Assembly (NCBI GenBank): GCA_022113835.1
Contig: JAILWY010000008.1
Coordinates: 3,774,001-3,838,000 of the forward strand
Direction of reading: 5' to 3'
DNA: 64,000 nt
Origin: Atopsyche davidsoni
Taxonomy: Eukaryota > Arthropoda > Insecta > Trichoptera > Hydrobiosidae
The notes under the pieces: generated by a model
Databases searched by the model: none
What the model was told of the DNA's origin: nothing
Seen by the model: only the letters and a program-made list of their open reading frames with translations
Shown here: positions 20,248-30,198 of the stretch, piece by piece
How positions within the stretch are numbered: position 1 is the stretch's first letter
Layout: each line of letters begins with the position of its first letter
Program-made: the position numbers and the translations under genes

Positions 20248-23047
20248 TCAAGTATGTTGATGTATGTGTCTTGATAGAGACCGCTTGTGTCTACTTGTCC
20301 ACGAACATTGATCACAAGTAAATGCCTTCTCATCAGTATGTATAAGTTTGTGTTGTTTAAAATTTTTCTTCTCATTACAAGAATATGAGCATTGATCACA
20401 AGCAAATGGCTTCTCGTCGTTATGTATAAGTTTGTGTTGTTTTAATTTAGTCTTCTGATAACAAGAATATGGGCATTGATCACAAGCAAACGGTTTCTCG
20501 CCATTATGTTTGAGTTTGTGTTGTTTTAAACTTGCCTTATGATTACATGAATATGAGCATTGATCACAAGAAAATGGCCTCTCTTTGTTATGTATAAGTT
20601 TGTGTTGTTTTAAACTTGCCTTCAGATTACATGAATATGAGCATTGATCACAAGCAAATGGCTTCTCGTCAGTGTGTTTAAGTTTGTGTTGATTAAAGTT
20701 TGTCTTCCGATAACAAGAATATGAGCATTGATCACAAGCAAATGGCTTCTCACCGGTATGTATGAGTTTGTGTTGTTTTAAATTAACCTTCAGATTACAT
20801 GAATATGAGCATTGATCACAAGCAAATGGCTTCTCACCGGTATGTATGAGTTTGTGACGTATTAAATGCCTCTTCTCATAAAATGAATTCGAGCATTGAT
20901 CACAAGCAAATGGCTTCTCGTCGTTATGTTTAAGTTTGTGTTGTTTTAATTTAGTCTTCTGATAACAAGAATATGGGCATTGATCACAAGCAAACGGTTT
21001 CTCGCCATTATGTTTGAGTTTGTGTTGTTTTAAACTTGCCTTATGATTACATGAATATGAGCATTGATCACAAGAAAATGGCCTCTCTTTGTTATGAATA
21101 AGTTTGTGTTGTTTTAAACTTGTCTTCTCATTACAAGAATATGAGCATTGATCACAAGCAAATGGCTTCTCGTCAGTATGTTTAAGTTTATGTTGTTTTA
21201 AAGAGTCCTTCTGATTACATGAATATGAGCATTGATCACAAGCAAATGGCTTCTCACCGGTATGTATGAGTTTGTGTCGTGTTAAATGGAACTTCAGATT
21301 AGATGAATATGAGCATTGATCACAAGCAAATGGCTTCTCGTCAGTATGTTTAAGTTTGTGTCGTTTTAAATGATACTTCTGATTAAATAAATGCGAGCAT
21401 TCATCACAAGCAAATCGCTTCTCACCTGTATGTATGAGTTTGTGTCGTTTTAAATGGTACATCTGAGAAAATGAATACGAGCATCGATCACAAGCAAATG
21501 GCTTCTCACCGGTATGTATGAGTTTGTGACGTATTAAATGCCTCTTCTGATTAAACGAATTCGAGCATTGATCACAAGCAAATGGCTTCTTGCCGGTATG
21601 TATAAGTTTGTGCTGTTTTAAATGGTCCTTCCGATTATATGAATGTGAACATTGATCGCAAGCAAAAGGCTTCTCACCGGTCTGTATAACTTTGTGCTTT
21701 ACCAAGAGCTCCTTGCCAGTATTAATTTGGAGAGCTTTATTCTGCAAATCTAAACCTTGTGATTGCAGTTGCTCCTGAAACAAACAAAAAATATTGTTAA
21801 ATTTTGTTTTCACGGCATAAGTTACTTACAATAGTTACTGTATAAACTATGCTTATTTGTAACATACGCGCAAGACTCCCAGGCAAGTTGGATTCTTGTA
21901 AATCGAAAAGCGTTTTTACTAATGATACTTTTAACACATGAACATAACATAACATTAAATAATTTGAAACGTGCTGACAACATCGTGACACTTATATTAC
22001 TAATATAATCTCTGCTTAGTAAAACTAGTATAAATTGCATTGAGAAATTTATGAATTCCTGAGATTATTTCATCATCGTCTTTTTAATTATTTACTGAAA
22101 AATGATTTATTATTACATGCTTAAAAACATAATTAAATGAATAATAATACATGTAATTTGCCCAGCCCTCTTAAAGCTAAAGGAAGGGAATAAAATATTT
22201 ACGAAATAAAGAATGACACGACACAGTAGAGGTGGTATGGCAGTACATAAAAAAATGTTGGAATTTCTCAGATGATAAACTGAGAACACCCAAGAAATCC
22301 CAAATTTCTTGATTTCTAGATCTCCAAATTTACATACCATGGGACACAAGTACCAGAGTAAACGTGCCAAAACTCAATCTGTGCAGGTGGCTGTTTAATG
22401 CCATTATTTTAATACTAGTGGGTCGCGAGTGTTGTTGAAGACCTCGAATGCTTAGGGTCGGCCGCAGCCGGTGCTGTGAGGTACAGAGACACGCATATTA
22501 CCTGCTCTCGCCCGACACCTGCTCGGGAGAGCGCCTTTTCACGCTCCAGCAGTGCTCTTTCAACATCGAATTCTTCAATTTTGATGTCGTCTGGCCCAAG
22601 AACCGGGGAAGCGACTCTTTCCTGTTCCAGCAAAGACCCCTCGACGTCGAATTCATCTGCATTGACCTCGCCATACGGCGGGGCGCCGAGGAAGGATGCC
22701 TCGCTAATGACAGACTCTCCGCCGTCTTCAAGATCAGGGATTTCTTGCTTTACATTAAGGCAACTCTCAAAGATATCATTCAGTAATATGTAGCACTGCG
22801 ACATTCTGTTGGGTAAAGAGGCAACTCTTTCGTGTTCAGGCAAAGATCTCTCGACGTCGAGCTCCTCTACTTGGACCTCGCCGGGGAAGGACGCCTCGGC
22901 CGGCGCGTCCTCGCGCTTCACGGAAAATATCTCGCTAATGACAGACTCGCCGCCATCATCAAGATCAAGATCCAGTTTTACAGGAGCGTCCGCTTTAAGA
23001 TAATTCTTAGAGATATCATGCAGTAATACGTAGCACTGCGCATACAT
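20248..23047 (-). CDS. Poly-C2H2 zinc-finger protein, array copy 3
   Basis: Exon 1 is 23047-22502 (182 codons). Exon 2 is 21774-20248. The phase-0 join gives 690 aa. Seventeen intact C2H2 fingers follow the same acidic N-terminal segment. The vestigial first finger of copies 1 and 2 has been deleted cleanly (KELL joins directly to VKHK), and the finger that is broken in copy 1 is intact here (CDQCSYSCNEKKNFKQH). A block of three or four fingers occurs twice inside the array (RPFSC..NHKASLKQH, then CDQCPYSCYQKTKLKQH), a sign of recent internal duplication. One finger has CDEC and one CDRC. No stop or frameshift is visible. Confidence 0.83.
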
Positions 23048-23878
23048 CCTGTTGAGTAAAGCCGACGGCTACGATCTTCACTTCACGACGACGCGCGCGG
23101 ATGGTGACAGCAATGGCGCTGAGAACCATAGACAAAATGAATAAATACTCTATTATTTTTTGTGATTTTATAAAATATTTTGTAATTTTTCCTTTGTACT
23201 TAAATAAATCGGATCTTTATAACGCGGGAAAGTATTTTATAACTCCCGCACCGAGCGGCCACAGGTGTTAGTAAGAATTGTCACGGTTTCAAAAGCGGCG
23301 CATAAACAATGTCATTCAACAACACATTTTTTTTTTAAATCTCAATAACCAAATGCAAAGACTGGTTTCACCAATCTTTCACGGTTGGCATATCGGTTTC
23401 TATTAAAAATTAACATGCGGAAAAATCACTCAAGTATTTGATTGAAAATATTTAAACGAAAATCCACTATCTAAAATATTTATTTCTGAAATATATAATC
23501 TGAAAAACAACCTAATAGTCGATTGAAATAGAGTATATTATTATTGATATAATATTTAAAAAAAAAAAATTACTTCATGGAGTTGGTAGCACATAATAAA
23601 TAAGGAAATTGGCATCAAAGGCAGAGTAGTTTTAGAGCAAGAGTTTTGAAGTTATTACTTTACTCCTCGTCCACAGATTAGACACAAATATAATTTATTG
23701 TATATTTTACTCAAATTTTTGTATCAGACATCAGCTGACTTATATCTCGCTATAAAAAAATTCTATTGATTATTTTACTTTCTTCGTAATATGCATTATT
23801 ACGAAGAAATATACTTTGAGGAACCCAAACAATATAAAAATACTCACTAACCCTTTGCTTATAACCTTTCGTTTTTAG

Positions 23879-24340
23879 CTCTTTAGCAAACCCAATTTGA
23901 GAAAGACATTCGCACTAAATGCTGCAGCTTTTCTGCAAAAATATGGATTCTATGGCTTATACATCGACTGGGAGTATCCGGCTCAAAGAGGAGGCTCACC
24001 TGCTGATGTTAACAACTATGTTGAACTCCTCAAGACGGAGAGCCTTCAACAAAAGCGGATACCTTATTACTGCAGCAGTAGCGTCAGGGGAGAATTCAGT
24101 CGCCCAATCCTACTACATGCCTTCCTTGAGCCAGTGAGGGTTTTTTTGAGACTTTTACATTATTTTCATTACACATATAAATCATTTATCCATGTTCCAA
24201 GAGTAACAATTATCCACGTTTCTTGGCACATTCAAAGCTTTTGCCAACATTCTAGCCATAATGTTTAAACTTGACATAATTCTCCGCTTTTTGTGTCTAA
24301 GGTTTAACAAACTAACGGAGGGAAGAACCTCAATATTGTG
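23879..24340 (+). pseudogene. GH18 chitinase-like pseudogene, unit 3 (5' part)
   Basis: Exon 23879-24133 carries the FDGLYIDWEYP region here as FYGLYIDWEYP, with the same frameshift after VELLKT. A scrap of exon d (near 24300-24338) follows. The remaining exons are missing. Confidence 0.82.
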
Positions 24341-24729
24341 AGTTTTTTTTTTCTATTTACATAATTTTGTTATCATTTACATAGCTAGAGACTGTATGTA
24401 CGTAACAAAGAATAATGTCAATCTGAAGCCAGTAACATCTTTTATGTGTGAATTTATCAATCTATACCTGTTTGTGGAACCTTAACGTTATATGTTTAGG
24501 ATTGATAATTTTTAAAAGCAGGCAATCCCAAGGCCTTTCAATCTCTCTCATTAGCCAAGTGGTAATAAGCCAATTGTCCTCTTTTGCGTTATTTACTTAG
24601 GCTAAACAATAAAAAATCCTATTCGCTATTTGCTATTTTGCTTCACCATAATTAGTTTAACGGGAAAAATAGTATGTTATTTTAAATTCTTATCTATTAA
24701 AATCCAGATATCATGACATTTATTATGTT
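24341..24729. other. Gene-free junction between unit 3 and the LTR element
   Basis: Partly homologous to 15707-15830 of unit 2, otherwise unique AT-rich DNA. No gene seen. Confidence 0.5.
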
Positions 24730-24734
24730 AGTAT

Positions 24735-24880
24735 TGTTACCAACCCGATGAGACAATAGATTATTTTAAGTTTGAATTTAATCTAGATGTTATTTACTAT
24801 TGTTGAATAAAATGGCGCCCGCCAGACCGGCGCTGCTTTTTAAGTTTAAACTAGTTTAACGAGCCGACCATGGTCCTATC
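24735..24880 (+). repeat. Truncated 5' LTR
   Basis: 146 nt match the start of the 3' LTR with one difference, at 24871. The match stops at GGTCCTATC. The rest of the LTR (TATA, R, U5) is missing, and a 57-bp tandem repeat (period 24871 to 24928 to 24985) follows instead. Confidence 0.85.
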
Positions 24881-24990
24881 GAATCGGATTTGTATCGGCA
24901 ACCTATGGATGCCTGAAGTCGTCAACATGGTCCTATCGAATCGGATTTATATCGGCAACCTATGGATGCCTGAAGTCACCAACATGGTCC
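24871..24990 (+). repeat. 57-bp tandem repeat in the element leader
   Basis: Two full periods beginning TGGTCCTATCGAATCGG (24871 and 24928) and the start of a third (24985). The repeat abuts the truncated LTR at the shared word GGTCCTATC. Confidence 0.85.
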
Positions 24991-25079
24991 ATTAGAAACG
25001 GATTCATAATCAGAAATATATGGATCTTCGGAAGTGAATCGGAAACCAGGATCAGAAACAGTGATCCTCTGAAGCCAAA

Positions 25080-27281
25080 ATGTCAGTGCAAATTGAATTA
25101 GACGCACTCTTAGAAATGGTATACAAAATGTTACCACCGGCGACAGCACGAACAGCTGTCGACTGGAATTTACCAACTTTCAGTGGGAAAACCTCAGATT
25201 GGTTGACTTTTAAAGCAGCCTATGAAGAATCATCGAAATTCTTTGAATTTACTCCACGCGAGAATACTTCTCGATTGCGAACGTGTTTGACAGGAGCAGC
25301 GAGAGATTCAGTTGTCTATCTGTTATCTGCTTGTTGTGATCCGTCAGTAATACTGAAAACCCTAGAACGAAGATTTGGGAACCCACACGCGCTTGTGGCA
25401 GACCGAATAGAAAAAGAAAAAGAAAGAAAAAAGGCAAGGGAAAAAGAAAGAATAAAAATCCAGCAAGAAAGAATAAAAATTATTCTTGAATATGAACAAG
25501 AAAAGGCAAAAATTCAGGAAGAAAAGGCAAAAATCCAGCAAGAAAGAATAAAAATCATTCTTGAATATGAACAAGAAAAGGCAAAAATCCAGCAAGAAAA
25601 GGCAAAAATTAACGAAGAACTTGTAGAAAAGAGACGGCAGCTAAAGCTAGCACTTCTCGAAGCAGAGCTTGAAGAATTACAAACTGAGAGCGCTCTTCGA
25701 GAAAGTACAATAACAAAAATCTCGTCAAAGGAGGAGACAATACAATCTCGCTCCTGCAAAATTGAAAGGACGAGTGAAATTGCGGAATGCTTGAAGATTC
25801 CGCCCAAGCCGCTGCTAGATGAGCAGCCGGCCCGAAGCGTCTCGGCGCCGCCCATATCTGTGTGCCGTGACGTTATGAAAGATATCTCGACAGCCGAGAA
25901 ATTGCCGCTGTTGCCGCAACCTCGAGAAGGTAGCTGGTCGAGTGAAATTGCGGAATGCTTGAAGATTCCGCCCAAGCCGCTGCTAGATGAGCAGCCGGCC
26001 CGAAGCGTCTTGGCGCCGCCCATATCTGTGTGCCATGACGTAATGAAAAATATCTCGACAGGTGAGGAGTTGCCGCTGATGCCGCAACCTCAAGAAGGTA
26101 GCTGGTCGAGTGAAATTGCGGAATGCTTGAAGATTCCGCCCAAGCCGCTGCAAGAGGTGCAGACGGCCCGAAGCGTCCCGGCGCAGCACAAACCAGTGCG
26201 CCGCGACGACATAATGAATAAAATCTCGACAGCCGAGGAGTTGCCGCTGATGCCGCATCCTCGAGAAAGTGGCTGGTCGAGTGAAATTGCGGAAAGCTTG
26301 AAGATTCCGCCCATGCCTTTGCATGCCGTGCAAATGGTCCGAAGCGTCCTGACGCCGCACGAACTCGCGGGTCGGGGCGCGGCCACTGACGTCACGCCAG
26401 CCGGAGAGCCGCCGCCTGCGCCTCTTCAAGCTGTGCGGGCAACCCGAGGGGTCCTGACACCGCACAAACTAGCGGGTCAGGGCGCTCCTACTGATAACAT
26501 CGTGCCAGCCGAAGTGTCACTGCCTACGACACCGCTCAAAACAGCGCGACGCGAAATCACCATCGCAGAAATCCCGATGGCTGAAGAACCGCCCCCCACA
26601 TTGATGCAAACGCCGCCCACGCCGCTGCATAAATTACAGCCGGCCCGAAGCGTCTCGCCGCCCAGACCCATACGTCGAGACGCCCCAACGAACGACATCT
26701 CGACAGCCGAGGAGTTGCCGCTGATGCCGCACCCTCGAGAAGGTAGCTGGTCGAAAGATGTCACAGAATGCTTAAATATTACGCCCACACCTCTGTATGC
26801 TATACAGCCGGTTAAATGCATTCCGACGTCGCCTAAGATAGCGCGTCACGTGAATATTATGAAAGAAATCTTGCCCGTGAAGGAGCCATCGCTGATGCCT
26901 CACGGTCACGAAACTGACTGGTCGAGCTACCCCATGAAAGGTGTAGATATTTCGACCAGGACAATGCAAGAATTGCAATTGCTCGTAAATGTTACGAGGC
27001 TGCACGAGATCGCGTACGATAAAAACGCATTCAATGAAATCTCGTTTGAAAATTCATTCGAAGAGTTATTAACAAAAAATAACTGTCGAACAGCTGATGT
27101 CGGGTTCAATAGCCCCGACTACTCTTGTGTCATATCACAGATGAAAAGGCTTAAACCAAATGGCCAGCGCGCACTGCAAACGCGTGCTGAGCCTGGGTAT
27201 AATGAAATCCCGCAGCCTCAAGACAAACCACCACCGCTGGTACCTTTATGCCTGCGCCTTGCTTGGCGTCTGCTACATTAA
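25080..27281 (+). CDS. Retrotransposon Gag-like protein with modular Pro-rich array
   Basis: 733 aa, uninterrupted, with ATG at 25080 and TAA at 27279. Residues about 25-115 resemble the BEL/Pao Gag domain (DUF1759): NLPTFSGKTSDWLTFKAAYE, then LRTCLTGAARDSVVYLL and LERRFGNPHALV. Residues about 110-215 are a highly charged coiled coil with internal repeats (KIQQERIKIILEYEQEKAK, twice). Residues about 238-610 hold seven degenerate modules of about 45-65 aa, typically SSEIAECLKIPPKPL, then ARSV, ISTAEELPLMP, REGSW. The unique C-terminus has no CCHC knuckle. By analogy Gag would build the particle that packages the element RNA; the role of the modules is unknown. Its intact frame suggests recent mobility or selection. 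Confidence 0.82.
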   Translation: MSVQIELDALLEMVYKMLPPATARTAVDWNLPTFSGKTSDWLTFKAAYEESSKFFEFTPRENTSRLRTCLTGAARDSVVYLLSACCDPSVILKTLERRFGNPHALVADRIEKEKERKKAREKERIKIQQERIKIILEYEQEKAKIQEEKAKIQQERIKIILEYEQEKAKIQQEKAKINEELVEKRRQLKLALLEAELEELQTESALRESTITKISSKEETIQSRSCKIERTSEIAECLKIPPKPLLDEQPARSVSAPPISVCRDVMKDISTAEKLPLLPQPREGSWSSEIAECLKIPPKPLLDEQPARSVLAPPISVCHDVMKNISTGEELPLMPQPQEGSWSSEIAECLKIPPKPLQEVQTARSVPAQHKPVRRDDIMNKISTAEELPLMPHPRESGWSSEIAESLKIPPMPLHAVQMVRSVLTPHELAGRGAATDVTPAGEPPPAPLQAVRATRGVLTPHKLAGQGAPTDNIVPAEVSLPTTPLKTARREITIAEIPMAEEPPPTLMQTPPTPLHKLQPARSVSPPRPIRRDAPTNDISTAEELPLMPHPREGSWSKDVTECLNITPTPLYAIQPVKCIPTSPKIARHVNIMKEILPVKEPSLMPHGHETDWSSYPMKGVDISTRTMQELQLLVNVTRLHEIAYDKNAFNEISFENSFEELLTKNNCRTADVGFNSPDYSCVISQMKRLKPNGQRALQTRAEPGYNEIPQPQDKPPPLVPLCLRLAWRLLH

Positions 27282-28626
27282 ATTGGTACCGAAAACGAAT
27301 ACAAATTGCGTATCTTAATAAATGTACAATAAGAGCGCATTGTATCAGAAAAGGGAGATAAGAAAAATCTCGCCTAAAATATAAACAGACCGCACAGCTG
27401 TGAGTTGAATAACCTTCAAATATAGGCAATAAAACCAAAGCCGGTGCGAGTCGCAGATGACAAACCTACATCTGTCATCGGTGACCCCCCGCGCACCCCA
27501 CACCCTCGGGCCGAGTACTCGATACCAAGTATAAAAAATCGGTCAAAGCCACCTCACTCATATGGTTAAATAACCATTTCGAAATAAAGAAGTATCCATT
27601 TTGAAATAAACAAATGAGTTGAAATAACTCCAGTCTCAAAAAGAACAAAAAGAACAAAAAGAACAAAAAAGAACATAAAAGAACGAAAAGAACTTAAATA
27701 ACTCGATGAACTCAAGGAACAAATGAGTTCAGAGGCTGATTTTACGCGTGCCTCGCGCGGCCGTAAATAAAACAAAGGTCAGTCGTTAAATACGACAAAA
27801 AACCTATGCGCGTCGATGACATAGCGCAGCGGACCCGAGTAGGTCCTCATTGTTCTTCCCGCGTCCCGCGCCCTCTACACGGGCGCGCGACTTAAAATCT
27901 GAAATGCGTCACTCCAGTTAGTGCCGTCTTCGAGAATGGAACTGAACTAAGTGATTGACGATTGCACGAAACAAAATTTGTGCATTCAACAAGCATCCCG
28001 CTGGCGGGAGTGCACTACGAGCTCCCTGCACCCTGCAGTGATGGGTGCACATCACGAGCCCGGCGCCCGCTGAACGCGCCCGGCTCCTGCCACACCGAAA
28101 GCGGCTCTGGGCCCCGCCCCGCCCAGACGCGCCGCCCTGTGTGCGCCGCCCTGAGTGCGCTGCCTTGAAACACCGCCGCCCAGGCCTTTCTGCCTGGTCG
28201 AGCCGTGCCCTGATTGCGCGCCTTGAAGGCGCCGCCCTGTGTGCGCCGCCCTTTGTGCGCCGCCCTGAGTGCGCCGCCTTGAAATCCGCTGCCCAGGCTT
28301 TTCTGCCTGGTCGAGCCGCACCGTGAGTGCGCGACCTGAATGCGCCGCCCCGGACCAGTAGTCCGGGCCATGCTGCCCTGGACATGCCGCTCCCGAGAGA
28401 GGGACGTCACATCCGCCAGAACGAGACAACCGAGAGCGTTCGATTGAATCGAACGCCGCTCCACAACAACGCGCCGTCCGATCGAACTCAGAACTTCCCA
28501 GAAGAAACTGAAGACATCCTGTGAAGTTCGGACAGTTAGATGATCGTGTTAGAACGTGTGTTACATCGCACATCGTGTTGGCGATTATTATTTTGGTAAA
28601 AAAGCTATTTTTTACGTGGTAGGGTA
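27282..28626 (+). other. 3' non-coding part of the LTR element
   Basis: An A/G-rich tract of AAAAAGAAC-like words lies at about 27640-27700. About 28055-28375 is a GC-rich minisatellite built from CGCCGCCCTGAGTGCGC-like words and a longer duplicated block (CCCAGGCCTTTCTGCCTGGTC near 28180 and again near 28288). No coding motif is present; open frames on the minus strand here arise from the GC-rich repeats. Confidence 0.7.
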
Positions 28627-29704
28627 TGTTACCAACCCGATGAGACAATAGATTATTTTAAGTTTGAATTTAATCTAGATGTTATTTACTATTGTTGAAT
28701 AAAATGGCGCCCGCCAGACCGGCGCTGCTTTTTAAGTTTAAACTAGTTTAACGAGCCGACCAGGGTCCTATCCCTCTGTAATAATGAATTGTTGGGATAC
28801 AGCTTCCTATAAAAATAAGATTTAGTTGACTTTTAGAATTACTTGTTACTGATTTATATTTGAAAGTAGGTATAGAAATCATTACTTCGCGAAGTTATTT
28901 CCTTTGATTTTAAACCTCGCGCTTGTTTAAATACTAGATTTCTTTGTGTAATCCGATAACCAGGAAACTAAAGTATATTTTACGATTGTGAGCACAGTTA
29001 ATAAATAATTAGTTGATTGCCAAATTTTAATATGTTTTGAGTGCGTAATCTTCTAAAAATACTTTTCTTTGTTCTGAAACCGTATAAAGACCAGTGAGAG
29101 CCCCCAAAGGGCGAGTGTGTGTTCGACGAGTGTTCGAAGTGTCTTCATGGGGTAACTATGCCCGGAGACAGCACTCCGGTGAGACGTAAATTGCGATCTT
29201 ATCGTTAATATCCGGCGAGGTTATGAAAGGTTCATTCCCGCTGTGATGATCATAAGGACCTTACAAACCCTTATGAGTGGAAAAGCAACGCGCGTAGAAA
29301 CCACGTCCGCGTGCGTGAAGATACGACCACGGTTTGGCGTATTCTGTGCTAACATCGCGTCAGGTGACGTAAATATCGTGGGAGGTATTATATACCTCAG
29401 TGAATATACCGCCGCGAGTTCGGAAGTATATTGTGACGGATTGTCACGCAGTTTTTAAATTACCGACCCCTGTGTCGGCTCAAAAGTGAAGTAAAAGTGT
29501 TAAATGTAACATGTCTGGAAATCATATATTATAACCAAGTTTGTAATAAAGTTTAAAAAAAAGATTACAAGAAAGAAGTCTTTGAATCACCTACAATACA
29601 GTCCACTGATAGCTTATGAACCTTGGCGAATTTGTAAGCTAAACATCGAAGAAAAATAACGTCTACCAGTGTCTTGAGAACTATACCTGGTAGCGTCGTC
29701 AACA
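28627..29704 (+). repeat. 3' LTR, 1078 bp
   Basis: Starts TGTTACC and ends CAACA, then the AGTAT duplication. It holds a TATA-like CGTATAAAG (about 29080) and an AATAAAG poly(A) signal (about 29544), so promoter and polyadenylation signals are present here although the 5' LTR lacks them. Confidence 0.85.
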
Positions 29705-29709
29705 AGTAT

Positions 29710-30198
29710 GTTGTCAAGAAGAAAATAAATACTCCGCAGGTTTAAAAGATTATTTTTACCTTGTGACAATGCTTTTTATATAAAATGGATTGCTTTGCTC
29801 TATGTATACCAGTCTACAATCTTAAGTGCTAAAAAACCGCTAAAACATGTTTCATTGCAAAATAATATGTTTTTATATGCTTATACTAAATTTAACTGTG
29901 AAATTTTCTTTTGGCGCTCCAGGTATCATTTTATGAAATTAAATATTATATTATTTGCCTATTCAGCATTGGACATATAAGCTTCCTGCTAGGTTTATAA
30001 AATACCTTTTTAAATGTCTGAACCGTTTGATGAGGCTTGAGAGAATTTCATCTTCTTCCTCAAACTACGCGTAACTGGTCATGTCAAAAAAATAAATAAT
30101 AAAAATATTAGTCCTCAATTCCTGTTCTTTAAAATAGACTTAGCTTCAAGAGATAATTGAGGCCTTAATTAAAATATATCCAGGTGTTATTATTTCAG
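29710..30198. other. Gene-free stretch upstream of the GH18 gene
   Basis: AT-rich DNA. I could not find a first exon with signal peptide in the right phase for the GH18 gene here; it may lie further upstream beyond the LTR insertion, or be lost. Confidence 0.5.

Larger units (their letters stand above)
18437..24640. repeat. Tandem unit 3 (3'-truncated)
   Basis: Collinear with units 1 and 2 as far as GH18 exon d, then with the unit 2 stretch around 15707-15830. After about 24640 similarity ends, shortly before the LTR element. It carries a Helitron (19190-19867) not found in the other units. Confidence 0.9.
24730..29709 (+). mobile_element. BEL/Pao-like gag-only LTR retrotransposon
   Basis: Target duplication AGTAT at 24730-24734 and 29705-29709 delimits an element that begins TGTTACCAACCCGATGAGAC and ends GTCGTCAACA. 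The 3' LTR spans 28627-29704. The 5' LTR keeps only the first ~146 nt. The interior has one Gag-type ORF (25080-27281) and about 1.3 kb of 3' non-coding DNA with a GC-rich minisatellite. No protease, reverse transcriptase, RNase H or integrase motifs are present. It would depend on another element's Pol. Confidence 0.9.

Noticed and set aside
25249..27005. Several minus-strand frames opposite the Gag ORF
   Set aside because: They mirror the repeat modules and coiled coil of Gag and have no motif of their own.
27918..28648. Three overlapping minus-strand open frames of 149-198 codons
   Set aside because: They lie in a GC-rich minisatellite where stops are rare in every frame, show only Arg/Ala/Gly-rich repeats, and sit inside the 3' non-coding part of an LTR element.
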